This document shows, piece after piece, positions 1 through 6,169 of a DNA stretch of 11,132 bases. Origin of the DNA: Pseudomonadota bacterium. Lineage in GTDB: Bacteria; Pseudomonadota; Alphaproteobacteria; Sphingomonadales; Sphingomonadaceae. The notes beneath the pieces are model-generated. The model made no database searches. It had not been told where the DNA came from and worked only from the letters and a program-made list of their open reading frames with translations. Each line of letters begins with the position of its first letter. The first letter of the stretch is position 1. The translations under genes and the position numbers were made by a program. The stretch is from the NCBI GenBank assembly GCA_023386135.1, contig JAEWKG010000213.1:1-11132 (forward strand), written 5' to 3'.

Positions 1-37
1 GAACAAGGCTGAGCGGGCCGCGCGGGGCGAGGTCTAG
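1..37 (+). CDS. possible C-terminal tail of an unidentified gene (partial)
   Basis: In the frame ending with TAG at 35-37, the window's first bases read as a charged tail, NKAERAARGEV, with no internal stop. This looks like the end of a protein running in from outside the window. The tail is too short to identify. The stop would share the CTAG at 34-37 with the stop of the glycosyltransferase on the opposite strand. The same arrangement occurs at 9654-9657 between two well-supported genes, which makes a real convergent neighbour plausible here. A short open stretch in GC-rich DNA can also arise by chance. Confidence 0.35.
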   Translation, partial: NKAERAARGEV

Positions 38-1215
38 GCGACTATCTGCTCGTAGTAGCCGGCCAGCGCCTCGGCGTTGGCCTGCCAGCTAAACCGCTCG
101 GCGAGCGCGGCGACATCCTCACGTCGCGGCGGGTCGGCGAGGATCGCGCGGACGCCGTCGGCAATCGCCAGCGGATCGCGCGCCACGATGCGGCCTGCTT
201 CGGGCGCGGCGACCACCTCGCGCGCGCCGCCGGCGTCGGTGATGACCAGCGGCGTCCCGCAGGCGAGCGCCTCGACCCAGGCGTTGGCGAGGCCTTCGCT
301 CGCCGACGGCAGGACCATTGCATCGGCGGCCGAGAGCACCAGCGGCAGCAGGTCATGGTCGAGGCCGCCCAGGAAATGCACGCGGCCTGCAACGCCTCTG
401 GAACGCGCCTGCGCGCGTAGAGCACCCTCGTCCTCACCCCGGCCGACCAGCAGCAGGACGGTCGCTTCGGGCAGGCGGGCGAGTGCGTCGATCACGAGCC
501 CCTGCCCCTTGCGCGGAATCAACGCGCCGACGGTGGTCAGCACCGGCGCGCGATCAGGCAGGGCAATGCCGAGCTCGCGGCCGAGCCGGCGGCGCAGCTG
601 GGTGTGCTGCAGCGGGCGGAAGCGATCGCGGTCGAGCCCGGTGTAGTGCAGCGTGATCTTGCCCCGCGGCAGACCGATCGCGGCCATGTCGCCGGCCAGC
701 GCGCCGCACACCGCGAGGAGGCCCGCCGCCTGCGCACCGGCGGCGAGGATTTGCGGGCGCGCGGCCGGCTGCTCGCCCCAGTAGTGGATGTCCGCCCCGC
801 GCGCCTTGATCGACAGCGACAGGCCAAGCGCGGCGGCGATGCGCGCCGCGGCGGGGCCGTCGGGGTAGAAGAATTGGGCATCGACGAGGTCGAATGGCTG
901 TTCCGCGTGCAGGCGCCGCGCCAGCGGCAGGACGCTGCGCGCGATCAGCGCAGGGTTGATCCTCCCACCGAGCCTGGGAACGAGCGGGAAGGTGGGGCGG
1001 TGGACCTCCACGCCGTGCTCGGTCCCGCTCACCGCCGCTCCCTTCAGCGCGCGGTAGCGGCCGAAGGCGACCGGCGGTACGCCGATCGGGTTCACCACCG
1101 TCACCCGCCAGTCGCCGCGCGCCGCCAGCGCCTCGAGGCTGCGTGCGACGAAGGTGCCGAAGCGCGGGGTAGCGGCGTTGGGGTAGAGAGTCGCGAGGGA
1201 CAGGACGCGGCGCAT
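34..1215 (-). CDS. GT4-family glycosyltransferase
   Basis: Predicted 393-residue cytoplasmic or membrane-associated glycosyltransferase of the GT-B fold, GT4 family. It would transfer a sugar from a nucleotide-sugar donor during synthesis of a surface or exported polysaccharide; the acceptor cannot be told from sequence. The N-terminal half (about 1-210) has the acceptor-side Rossmann-like domain, including the stretch SIKARGADIHYWG near 135-147. The C-terminal half holds the donor site: VGALIPRKG (229-237), VGRGEDEGAL (257-266) and the family's E-x7-E motif, E307 to E315 in SEGLANAWVEAL, followed by GTPLVITDAGGARE (320-333). Length is normal. The ATG at 1213-1215 begins 9 bases after the stop of the XRE regulator gene on the same strand, so the two are probably co-transcribed, although no strong ribosome binding site is visible. 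No other sugar gene is in the window, so pathway assignment stays open. Confidence 0.9.
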   Translation of the reverse strand: MRRVLSLATLYPNAATPRFGTFVARSLEALAARGDWRVTVVNPIGVPPVAFGRYRALKGAAVSGTEHGVEVHRPTFPLVPRLGGRINPALIARSVLPLARRLHAEQPFDLVDAQFFYPDGPAAARIAAALGLSLSIKARGADIHYWGEQPAARPQILAAGAQAAGLLAVCGALAGDMAAIGLPRGKITLHYTGLDRDRFRPLQHTQLRRRLGRELGIALPDRAPVLTTVGALIPRKGQGLVIDALARLPEATVLLLVGRGEDEGALRAQARSRGVAGRVHFLGGLDHDLLPLVLSAADAMVLPSASEGLANAWVEALACGTPLVITDAGGAREVVAAPEAGRIVARDPLAIADGVRAILADPPRREDVAALAERFSWQANAEALAGYYEQIVA

Positions 1216-1224
1216 TGCGTTGGC

Positions 1225-1797
1225 TCAGAGCCGGCGGACGAGCATCTCGGCGACCGCGAGCCACGCAGGCTCGTCGACCACCAGCTGTTTCTGCCCGGCA
1301 CCGACAGGCAGTACGCCGACCCTGCCGCTCTGGCGGTCGATCAGCCGCCCGAACGCGAACCGCCCGCCCTTGCGCGGCACCAACACATCGCGGTTGATCG
1401 CGCGGCCCGCGTCCTCGGGCGCGATCTGGCGCAGCCACAGGAGATCGCCGGCGCGGTATTCGCCCGCGCTGTCCTCGATCGCGAGGACCACGCGCACCGC
1501 CTCGCCGCCCAATTCGCTCGGCAGCAGCGCATCGCGCGGGCTTGCCAGCGCCTCCGCGCCCGACGAGGTAAGCTGCGCGACGATTTGCGGGCGCGCGTTG
1601 GCTTCCGAGCGCACGAGCATCTCCGGATCGACCCCGAGCGCGGCGGCGATGCGGTCCATCCACTTGATCGACAAGTTGCGCATCCCCGTCTCGAGCCGGC
1701 CGATCGTCTGCGGCGTGGTCGGCGGACGGCACGCCTCGGCGAGATCGGCGAGGGTCATGCCCTTGTCGCGGCGGATGTCGCGGATGCGATTGATCAT
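1225..1797 (-). CDS. XRE-family transcriptional regulator with S24/LexA-like C-terminal domain
   Basis: 190-residue DNA-binding regulator. Residues about 4-58 form an XRE/Cro-type helix-turn-helix, running from IRDIRRDKGMTLADLAEAC to TPQTIGRLETGM, ending in an AAALGVDPEML helix. Residues about 98-165 resemble the S24 peptidase/LexA fold: a GDLLWLRQI strand, then DVLVPRKGGRFAFGRLI. I see no Ser-Met-x-Pro-type catalytic serine motif, so the C-terminal domain is probably a ligand-binding or dimerisation module and not a self-cleaving protease (inference). Start: ATG at 1795-1797 with AGGA at 1805-1808 (read on the minus strand), 7 bases upstream. It lies 9 bases before the glycosyltransferase gene on the same strand and is divergent from the DUF6456 gene. 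The spacer holds a 10-bp motif twice that could be its operator. Confidence 0.85.
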   Translation of the reverse strand: MINRIRDIRRDKGMTLADLAEACRPPTTPQTIGRLETGMRNLSIKWMDRIAAALGVDPEMLVRSEANARPQIVAQLTSSGAEALASPRDALLPSELGGEAVRVVLAIEDSAGEYRAGDLLWLRQIAPEDAGRAINRDVLVPRKGGRFAFGRLIDRQSGRVGVLPVGAGQKQLVVDEPAWLAVAEMLVRRL

Positions 1798-1804
1798 CGG
1801 TACG

Positions 1805-1808
1805 TCCT
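1805..1808 (-). promoter_or_regulatory. ribosome binding site of the XRE regulator
   Basis: AGGA on the minus strand, 7 bases before the ATG at 1795-1797. It supports that start. Confidence 0.55.
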
Positions 1809-1815
1809 AACCAAA

Positions 1816-1850
1816 TCGGTTTTAGCTTTCCTACAAGCAGTCCGTTTTGG
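1816..1850. promoter_or_regulatory. candidate operator: two near-identical 10-bp motifs in the divergent spacer
   Basis: TCGGTTTTAG (1816-1825) and TCCGTTTTGG (1841-1850) match at 8 of 10 positions and start 25 bp apart. They lie in the short, AT-richer gap between the XRE regulator (minus) and the DUF6456 gene (plus). The first copy also overlaps a small inverted repeat, AACC-aaatc-GGTT (1809-1821). XRE regulators often bind repeated sites in their own divergent promoter, so autoregulation is a reasonable inference. No convincing -35/-10 pair could be fixed in either direction. Confidence 0.35.
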
Positions 1851-1869
1851 CAAGTGGCGATTCGCCAGC

Positions 1870-1874
1870 AGGAG
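1870..1874 (+). promoter_or_regulatory. ribosome binding site that sets the DUF6456 start
   Basis: AGGAG lies 9 bases before the ATG at 1884. It falls inside the longer reading frame that begins with GTG at 1854, so it favours ATG 1884 as the real start. Confidence 0.65.
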
Positions 1875-1883
1875 AACGCCCGC

Positions 1884-2357
1884 ATGCCCCGCCACCTCGT
1901 CGAACGTGAGCTGACTTCGGAGGGGCCGCGCCGCACCGGCACCGCGCGCGGGCGCCCGCGCACCGTCACGGTCAACCTGGCGGAATCGCCGATTGCCTGG
2001 CTGCACGCCCGCGGCCATCTCGACGACCGGCTGTTCGATGCGGGGGAGCGCCTGCGCGTCGATTACGAACGCGCGCAGCTGGCGCCGAGCGTGACGATGC
2101 GCTGGGACCCGGTGCGCATCAAGGGCAGCGGCGACGGGGGACTCACTCCGCACGAGCGCCAGATTGCGGCCAAGACGCGGTTCGACGGCGCGCTCGCCGC
2201 GGCCGGTTCGGGCCTGGCGGACGTGCTGTGGCGCGTGGTCTGCGCGGGCGAGACGCTACCCGATGCCGAACGGGCGATGGCGTGGCCCGCGCGCAGCGGG
2301 AAGGTCGTGCTGCGCCTCGCGCTCGACCGGGTGGCGGGCTTCTACCGAATCGTCTGA
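1884..2357 (+). CDS. DUF6456 domain-containing protein
   Basis: 157-residue cytoplasmic protein of unknown function that I recognise as DUF6456, a family common in alphaproteobacteria. Family hallmarks visible are ESPIAWLHARG (34-44), the AGERLRVDYERA core (53-64), SVTMRWDP (69-76), and a C-terminal helical part, LADVLWRVVC (111-120) to ERAMAWPARSGKVVLRLALDRVAGFY (129-154). The last part has the look of a helix-turn-helix, so a DNA-binding or regulatory role is possible but unproven. The frame opens at GTG 1854, but a good AGGAG at 1870-1874 points to ATG 1884. It is divergent from the XRE regulator and its last 16 bases overlap the end of the CDP-alcohol phosphatidyltransferase gene on the other strand. 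Confidence 0.82.
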   Translation: MPRHLVERELTSEGPRRTGTARGRPRTVTVNLAESPIAWLHARGHLDDRLFDAGERLRVDYERAQLAPSVTMRWDPVRIKGSGDGGLTPHERQIAAKTRFDGALAAAGSGLADVLWRVVCAGETLPDAERAMAWPARSGKVVLRLALDRVAGFYRIV

Positions 2358-3031
2358 TTGCCGCGGTCGATCGCGGCGAGGGTACGCCCTTCGCGCACCG
2401 TCTGGATCACGAACAGCGCGATCAGCAGCGTGGCGACCGCGCCGAACAGGATGTCGAACGCGTTGAGCCCCGCGATCCGCCCGACGTCGGGGCCGAGGAA
2501 ACCCATGATGACCGTCAGCGTCACGAGGATGATCCGGAGCTCGGTCGGCCCCGCGCCCATGTGCGACAGTGGAAATTCGCCCGCGACCTTGGCGAGCAGG
2601 AAGGTGTGCACCGACATCAGCAGGTAGGCGACGACGGTGTAGAGCGCGACTTCGACCTGCAGGTACGGGCTCGCCCCGAGGCCCCCGAGGATCAGCAGGG
2701 TCGCCAGCCCATCGCAGCTATGGTCGATGAAGTAACCGTATCTTGGGCGTTCGATCCGTCGGAACCGGGCGATGGTCCCGTCGAGCGAATCCCCGAACCA
2801 GTGCACGAAATATCCCATCACCGACAAAGCCAGCCAGGCGGGATTCCAGTTGCTCATCAAGTATCCCAACCCGATCGCGAACGCCGCGACCAGCGCGCCG
2901 CCGGTCAGCAGGTCGGGCGTGATCCAGGCCGGCATGCGCGGACATAGCCACTGGAGGAGCCGCTGCTCGCTCCGCGCCAGGACATTGCGCTGGATGCGCC
3001 GGGGCGGGGCCGGTGGCATGGGGGCTGTCAT
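2342..3031 (-). CDS. CDP-alcohol phosphatidyltransferase family membrane protein
   Basis: Predicted 229-residue integral membrane enzyme that joins a CDP-linked lipid or alcohol to an alcohol acceptor in phospholipid synthesis. The full catalytic signature is present: D81-x2-D84-G85-x2-A88-R89, then G99-x3-D103-x3-D107, inside GDSLDGTIARF and GYFIDHSCD. About six hydrophobic stretches are visible, near 42-60, 65-79, 108-121, 127-149, 165-182 and 190-211. The conserved-looking GPTELRIIL (161-169) follows the fourth. The substrate is not clear. It does not look like a textbook PgsA or PssA, and the N-terminal ITPDLLTGG segment resembles broader, uncharacterised members. Start: ATG 3029-3031 gives 229 residues; a TTG at 3065-3067 would add 12 residues. 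Neither has a convincing ribosome site. It follows uup by 45 bases on the same strand and may be co-transcribed with it. Confidence 0.87.
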   Translation of the reverse strand: MTAPMPPAPPRRIQRNVLARSEQRLLQWLCPRMPAWITPDLLTGGALVAAFAIGLGYLMSNWNPAWLALSVMGYFVHWFGDSLDGTIARFRRIERPRYGYFIDHSCDGLATLLILGGLGASPYLQVEVALYTVVAYLLMSVHTFLLAKVAGEFPLSHMGAGPTELRIILVTLTVIMGFLGPDVGRIAGLNAFDILFGAVATLLIALFVIQTVREGRTLAAIDRGNQTIR

Positions 3032-3076
3032 GAAATTGCAATGCGCCCGCTTGTGCGGCGGGGGCAAGCTAAAAGC

Positions 3077-4885
3077 CTAACCTTCGACCATTTCGGCGAG
3101 CGCCAGCCACCGCTCCTCGGCCGCGTCCTTCTCGGCGCGCGCGGTGGCGAGGGCCTGGTTGACCGCCGCGAAACGCGCCGGGTCGCGGGTGAACAGGTCG
3201 GGATCGCTCAGCGTTTGCTCGCCGCTTGCGATGGCGCGGTCGAGCTCCTCGATCCGCGCCGGCAGCAGCTCGTAGTCGCGCTGATCCTTGTAGCTGAGCT
3301 TGGTGCGCACAGGTGTCGGTGGAGGCGGAGCCGCGACCGGCGCGGCACGCTCCGCTCGCGCAGGGGCCTTCGTCGCCGTTCGCTGGCGGCGCTTGGCTTG
3401 CCAGTCCTCGTACCCGCCCGCGACCACGTCCACCGTGCCGCTGCCGTCGAGCCCAAGCGTCACGGTCACCGTCCGGTCGAGGAAGTCGCGGTCGTGGCTG
3501 ACGATGAGCACAGTGCCCTCGTAATCCGCGATCACTTCCTGCAGCAGGTCGAGCGTTTCGAGATCGAGGTCGTTGGTCGGCTCGTCGAGCACCAGCAGGT
3601 TCGAGGCCTTGGCGAACTCGCGCGCCAGCAGCAGCCGGCTACGCTCTCCGCCCGACAGCATGCCGACCTTGCTATCGACGATCGCGGGATCGAACAGGAA
3701 CTGCTTGAGGTAGCCCTGCACGTGGGTGCGGTGCCCGCGCACGTCGATCCAGTCGCCGCCTTCGGCCAGCACCTGGCGCACGGTTTTCTCGGGCGCCATG
3801 ACCGCGCGCTGCTGGTCGATCATCACTCCGGTCAGCTTCTTGGAGATCTCGACCGTCCCGCTGTCGGGTGTCAGCTCGCCAGTGAGCAGCTTCAAGAGCG
3901 TGGTCTTTCCCGCGCCGTTCGAGCCGACCACGCCGATCCGGTCGCCGCGCTGGATGCGCAGGGTGAGGTCGCGGATGATGCGGCGGTCGCCGAAGGATTT
4001 GCTGACATGCTCGGCGACAATCACCGACTTCGACTTGAACTCCGCTTCGGTCGCCAGCTTGAGCTTCGCCGCGCCCTGCGGATCGATCATCGCCGCGCGC
4101 TGGGCGCGCATCTGCCACAGCTTTTCGAGCCGTCCCTGGTTGCGCTTGCGCCGCGCGGTGACCCCGCGTTCGAGCCAGTGCGCCTCGATCTTCAATCGCG
4201 CGTCGAGCCGTTCGGCGGCGCGCGCTTCCTCGGCATAGACCTGCTCTTCCCACGCCTCGTAGCCGCCGAAGCCGACTTCCTTGCGCCGCAGCGCGCCGCG
4301 GTCGAGCCATAGCGTCGCGCTGGTCAGGCGCTTCAGGAACGTGCGGTCGTGGCTGATGACGACGAACGCGCCGGTGTAGCGGCCGAGCCAGTCCTCCAGC
4401 CAGTCGATCGCGGCGAGATCGAGGTGATTGGTCGGCTCGTCCATCAGCAGCAGGTCGGGATCCTGCGCCAGCGCGCGGGCAATCGCCGCGCGGCGCCGCT
4501 CGCCGCCGCTCGCCTTGTCCGCAAGCGTCGTCATGTCGATGCCGAGCTGGCCGGCGATCGCCTCGACCTCGTGCGCGGCGGGTGGATGTGCGCCGCTCAG
4601 CGCCCAGTCCATCAGGGTGGTGTGGCCGGCAAGATCCGGCTCCTGCTCCAGCAGCACGATACGTGTGCCCGGCTTGACCTTGCGCTGGCCGCGGTCGGGC
4701 TCGATCTGCTGGTCGATCAGGCGGAACAGCGTCGTCTTGCCCGCGCCGTTGCGGCCGATCAGCGCGAGCCGGTCGCGTGGGCCGATGTGGAGGTCGAGGC
4801 CATCCGTCCCGGGCCCGCCGAACAGCCAGCGGCCGCCTTGTTGCAGGCCGAGACCTTCCCAGCTCAGGATCGGAGGTTGCGCCAT
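3077..4885 (-). CDS. uup: ABC-F family ATPase Uup
   Basis: 602-residue soluble duplicated ABC ATPase with no membrane segments. ABC-F proteins work on ribosomes or nucleic acids; Uup is linked to ribosome or branched-DNA homeostasis (family knowledge). Domain 1 has Walker A GRNGAGKTT (44-52), signature SGGERRR (126-132), Walker B LLLMDEPTNHLD (145-156) and H179 in SHDRTF. An arginine/lysine-rich linker with ARRKRNQGRLEKLW (244-257) follows. Domain 2 has GSNGAGKTT (321-329), LSGGERSR (410-417), LLVLDEPTNDLD (430-441) and SHDRDF (463-468). After an Ala/Pro-rich hinge (about 505-525) comes a coiled-coil C-terminal domain (about 530-600: LSYKDQRDYELLPARIEELD), which marks Uup among ABC-F types. 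ATG 4883-4885 is preceded by AGGTG with 9-base spacing. An upstream in-frame GTG at 4895-4897 directly follows a TAG and is less likely. Divergent from the SIMPL gene. Confidence 0.93.
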   Translation of the reverse strand: MAQPPILSWEGLGLQQGGRWLFGGPGTDGLDLHIGPRDRLALIGRNGAGKTTLFRLIDQQIEPDRGQRKVKPGTRIVLLEQEPDLAGHTTLMDWALSGAHPPAAHEVEAIAGQLGIDMTTLADKASGGERRRAAIARALAQDPDLLLMDEPTNHLDLAAIDWLEDWLGRYTGAFVVISHDRTFLKRLTSATLWLDRGALRRKEVGFGGYEAWEEQVYAEEARAAERLDARLKIEAHWLERGVTARRKRNQGRLEKLWQMRAQRAAMIDPQGAAKLKLATEAEFKSKSVIVAEHVSKSFGDRRIIRDLTLRIQRGDRIGVVGSNGAGKTTLLKLLTGELTPDSGTVEISKKLTGVMIDQQRAVMAPEKTVRQVLAEGGDWIDVRGHRTHVQGYLKQFLFDPAIVDSKVGMLSGGERSRLLLAREFAKASNLLVLDEPTNDLDLETLDLLQEVIADYEGTVLIVSHDRDFLDRTVTVTLGLDGSGTVDVVAGGYEDWQAKRRQRTATKAPARAERAAPVAAPPPPTPVRTKLSYKDQRDYELLPARIEELDRAIASGEQTLSDPDLFTRDPARFAAVNQALATARAEKDAAEERWLALAEMVEG

Positions 4886-4923
4886 AGCGGCGCGCACCTA
4901 GCGACGCGGGGGAAGCGGAACAA

Positions 4924-4953
4924 GCCGGTTCACCGGCGCGTAATCGACGCGCC
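4924..4953. promoter_or_regulatory. two overlapping inverted repeats between uup and the SIMPL gene
   Basis: GCCGGT-TC-ACCGGC (4924-4937) is a perfect repeat with 6-bp arms. It overlaps GGCGCG-taatcga-CGCGCC (4935-4953), also 6-bp arms. They lie in the 105-base divergent gap between the uup start (4885) and the SIMPL start (4991). They could be an operator or alternative hairpins in the SIMPL leader. GC-rich DNA makes short inverted repeats common, so support is modest. Confidence 0.3.
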
Positions 4954-4975
4954 GCCAATCCGCTTCACAAATGCT

Positions 4976-4981
4976 AAGGAG
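4976..4981 (+). promoter_or_regulatory. ribosome binding site of the SIMPL gene
   Basis: AAGGAG, 9 bases before ATG 4991. It fixes this start against the much longer open frame that continues upstream through the uup gene. Confidence 0.75.
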
Positions 4982-4990
4982 AACACCTCT

Positions 4991-5701
4991 ATGATCCGTA
5001 CCGTCCTTCCGCTCGCCGCCGCCGCGCTGGCCGTCCCCGCCGCCGCCGCCGACGTGCAGGTCACCTCGCAAGGCCCGCTGGTCGAGCTGTCGGTGACCGA
5101 AACGGTCAAGGCCAAGCCGGACCTCGCCGAGGTGAGCGCCGGGGTGAGCACCCAAGCGTCGACCGCGGTCGAGGCGATGCGTCTTAACGCGACTGCGATG
5201 GATGCGGTGGTCAAGCGCATCAAGGCGCTCGGCATCAAGGACGCGGACATCCAGACCACCGGCATCAACCTGGGCGCGCAGTACGACTACGACCAGTCGG
5301 CGCAGCGCCAGGTGTTTCGCGGTTACCAGGCGTCGAACCGCGTCAGCGTGACCTTGCGCGACGTGGCGCGTACCGGGCCGGTGCTCGACGCGCTGGTCGC
5401 GGCCGGCGCGACCGACATCGGCGGGCCGAGCTTCTCCCTCGACGACGACAGCGCCCCGCGTGCCCAGGCGCGCAAGGCCGCGTTCGACAAGGCGCAGGCG
5501 CAGGCGACCGAGTACGCCCGCTGGGCCGGCTACAGCGGGGTTCGCCTGCTTTCGATCAGCGAGGCGGTCAATCCCGGCCGGCCGATGCCCTACGCCGAAG
5601 CGCGCGTGGCGATGGCGGTCGACATGAAGACCACCCCGGTCGAGCCCGGCCTGGTCGGCACCGCCGTCACGGTCTCGGTGACCTTCGAGATGACCCGCTA
5701 G
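4991..5701 (+). CDS. SIMPL (DUF541) domain periplasmic protein
   Basis: 236-residue exported protein of the SIMPL/DUF541 family (relatives: E. coli YggE and Brucella BP26). Residues 1-20 are a clear signal peptide: MIRT, a hydrophobic Leu/Ala core, then an AAAA cleavage region before DVQV. The mature part starts with the family's LVELSVTETVKAKPDLAEVSAGV, continues through ALGIKDADIQTTGINL (74-89) and FRGYQASNRVSVTLRD (105-120), and contains the helix QARKAAFDKAQAQATEYARWAGY. Family members form periplasmic oligomers or are tied to oxidative-stress defence, but the molecular function is unsettled. The start is fixed by AAGGAG at 4976-4981. It lies 72 bases before the PepSY-like gene on the same strand; shared transcription is possible but not shown. 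Confidence 0.92.
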   Translation: MIRTVLPLAAAALAVPAAAADVQVTSQGPLVELSVTETVKAKPDLAEVSAGVSTQASTAVEAMRLNATAMDAVVKRIKALGIKDADIQTTGINLGAQYDYDQSAQRQVFRGYQASNRVSVTLRDVARTGPVLDALVAAGATDIGGPSFSLDDDSAPRAQARKAAFDKAQAQATEYARWAGYSGVRLLSISEAVNPGRPMPYAEARVAMAVDMKTTPVEPGLVGTAVTVSVTFEMTR

Positions 5702-5730
5702 GCCATCCTGAACGGTGTAAGCCACAGGCA

Positions 5731-5745
5731 TTCACAGCTTGTTCA
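5731..5745 (+). promoter_or_regulatory. candidate response-regulator box upstream of the PepSY-like gene
   Basis: CATTCA-CAGCT-TGTTCA (5729-5745): two TTCA cores, at 5731-5734 and 5742-5745, exactly 11 bp apart in a hexamer-N5-hexamer layout. PhoP/OmpR-type regulators bind direct repeats of this period (E. coli PhoP uses GTTTA-type hexamers with N5). The site is 28 bases before the start of the PepSY-like gene that leads the two-component operon, so autoregulation is a reasonable guess. There is only one copy in the window. Confidence 0.35.
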
Positions 5746-5773
5746 ATGCGCTGGCCCTAGGCATCGAGGCGTC

Positions 5774-6073
5774 ATGAAAACGCTTGTCGCCTCGATCCTT
5801 GTTGCCGCCGCGGTGTTTGCGCCCGCCGCGCCGGGTCATGCGCAGGACAACGACCAGGGCAAGGCGCGCAAGGAGATGCGCGCCGGCAACGTGCTGCGCC
5901 TGAGCGACATCGAGGCGCGCATCCTGCCGCAGATGCGCGGCTTCCAGTACCTCGGCCCCGCCTACGATTCCACCGCGATGGCCTATCGCCTGAAATTCCT
6001 GCGCGGACAGCAGGTGGTCTATGTCGACGTCGACGCGCGCACCGGGCGCGTGATCGGGAAGAGCGGTTTCTGA
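5774..6073 (+). CDS. small exported PepSY-like protein, FeuN-like in position
   Basis: 99-residue protein with a signal peptide: MKTLVASILVAAAVFAPAAPG, predicted cut after GHA at about residue 23. The mature ~76 residues look like a single PepSY-type module: a helix starting RAGNVLRLSDIEARILP (37-52), then GPAYDSTAMAYRLKFLRGQQ (61-80) and the closing VDVDARTGRVIG strand-turn (84-95). PepSY modules are usually inhibitory or chaperone-like periplasmic domains. The gene is directly upstream of the response regulator and sensor kinase. In Sinorhizobium the small periplasmic FeuN restrains the kinase FeuQ, and position, size and export match that role here; homology to FeuN is not shown by this sequence alone. 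ATG 5774 has only a short-spaced GAGG at 5766-5769. Confidence 0.8.
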   Translation: MKTLVASILVAAAVFAPAAPGHAQDNDQGKARKEMRAGNVLRLSDIEARILPQMRGFQYLGPAYDSTAMAYRLKFLRGQQVVYVDVDARTGRVIGKSGF

Positions 6074-6085
6074 TCCTCTTCAGGA

Positions 6086-6143
6086 CCCCGCGGAAACCGG
6101 CCGCTCGGTTGACGCGTTCATGTTCTGCGCCCACATCGCGGGG
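6086..6143 (+). promoter_or_regulatory. possible structured leader before the response regulator
   Basis: CCCCGCG (6086-6092) and CGCGGGG (6137-6143) are perfect complements. Between them a smaller hairpin, AACCG-gccgct-CGGTT (6095-6110), can form. The outer stem would close about 11 bases before the AGGGA at 6155-6159 ahead of ATG 6170. This could tune the PepSY-like/regulator expression ratio or just be chance in GC-rich DNA. No U-tract follows, so it is not an intrinsic terminator. Confidence 0.22.
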
Positions 6144-6169
6144 TATATGAGAACAGGGACCACTCGCCC

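Noticed and set aside
1854..1883. GTG start at 1854 for the DUF6456 gene.
   Set aside because: AGGAG at 1870-1874 fits ATG 1884 with good spacing; the extra 10 residues do not look like part of the domain.
554..1975. Very long open frames antisense or frame-shifted to real genes (also 604-1914, 3041-4312, 3672-4958, 6786-8048 and 8571-9737).
   Set aside because: Arg/Pro/Ala-rich composition with no domain motifs; they cover recognisable genes in other frames and arise because GC-rich DNA has few stops.
6109..6149. TTGACG (6109-6114) and TATATG (6144-6149) as a promoter for the response regulator.
   Set aside because: The 29-base spacing is far from the 16-18 needed; neither element has a proper partner.
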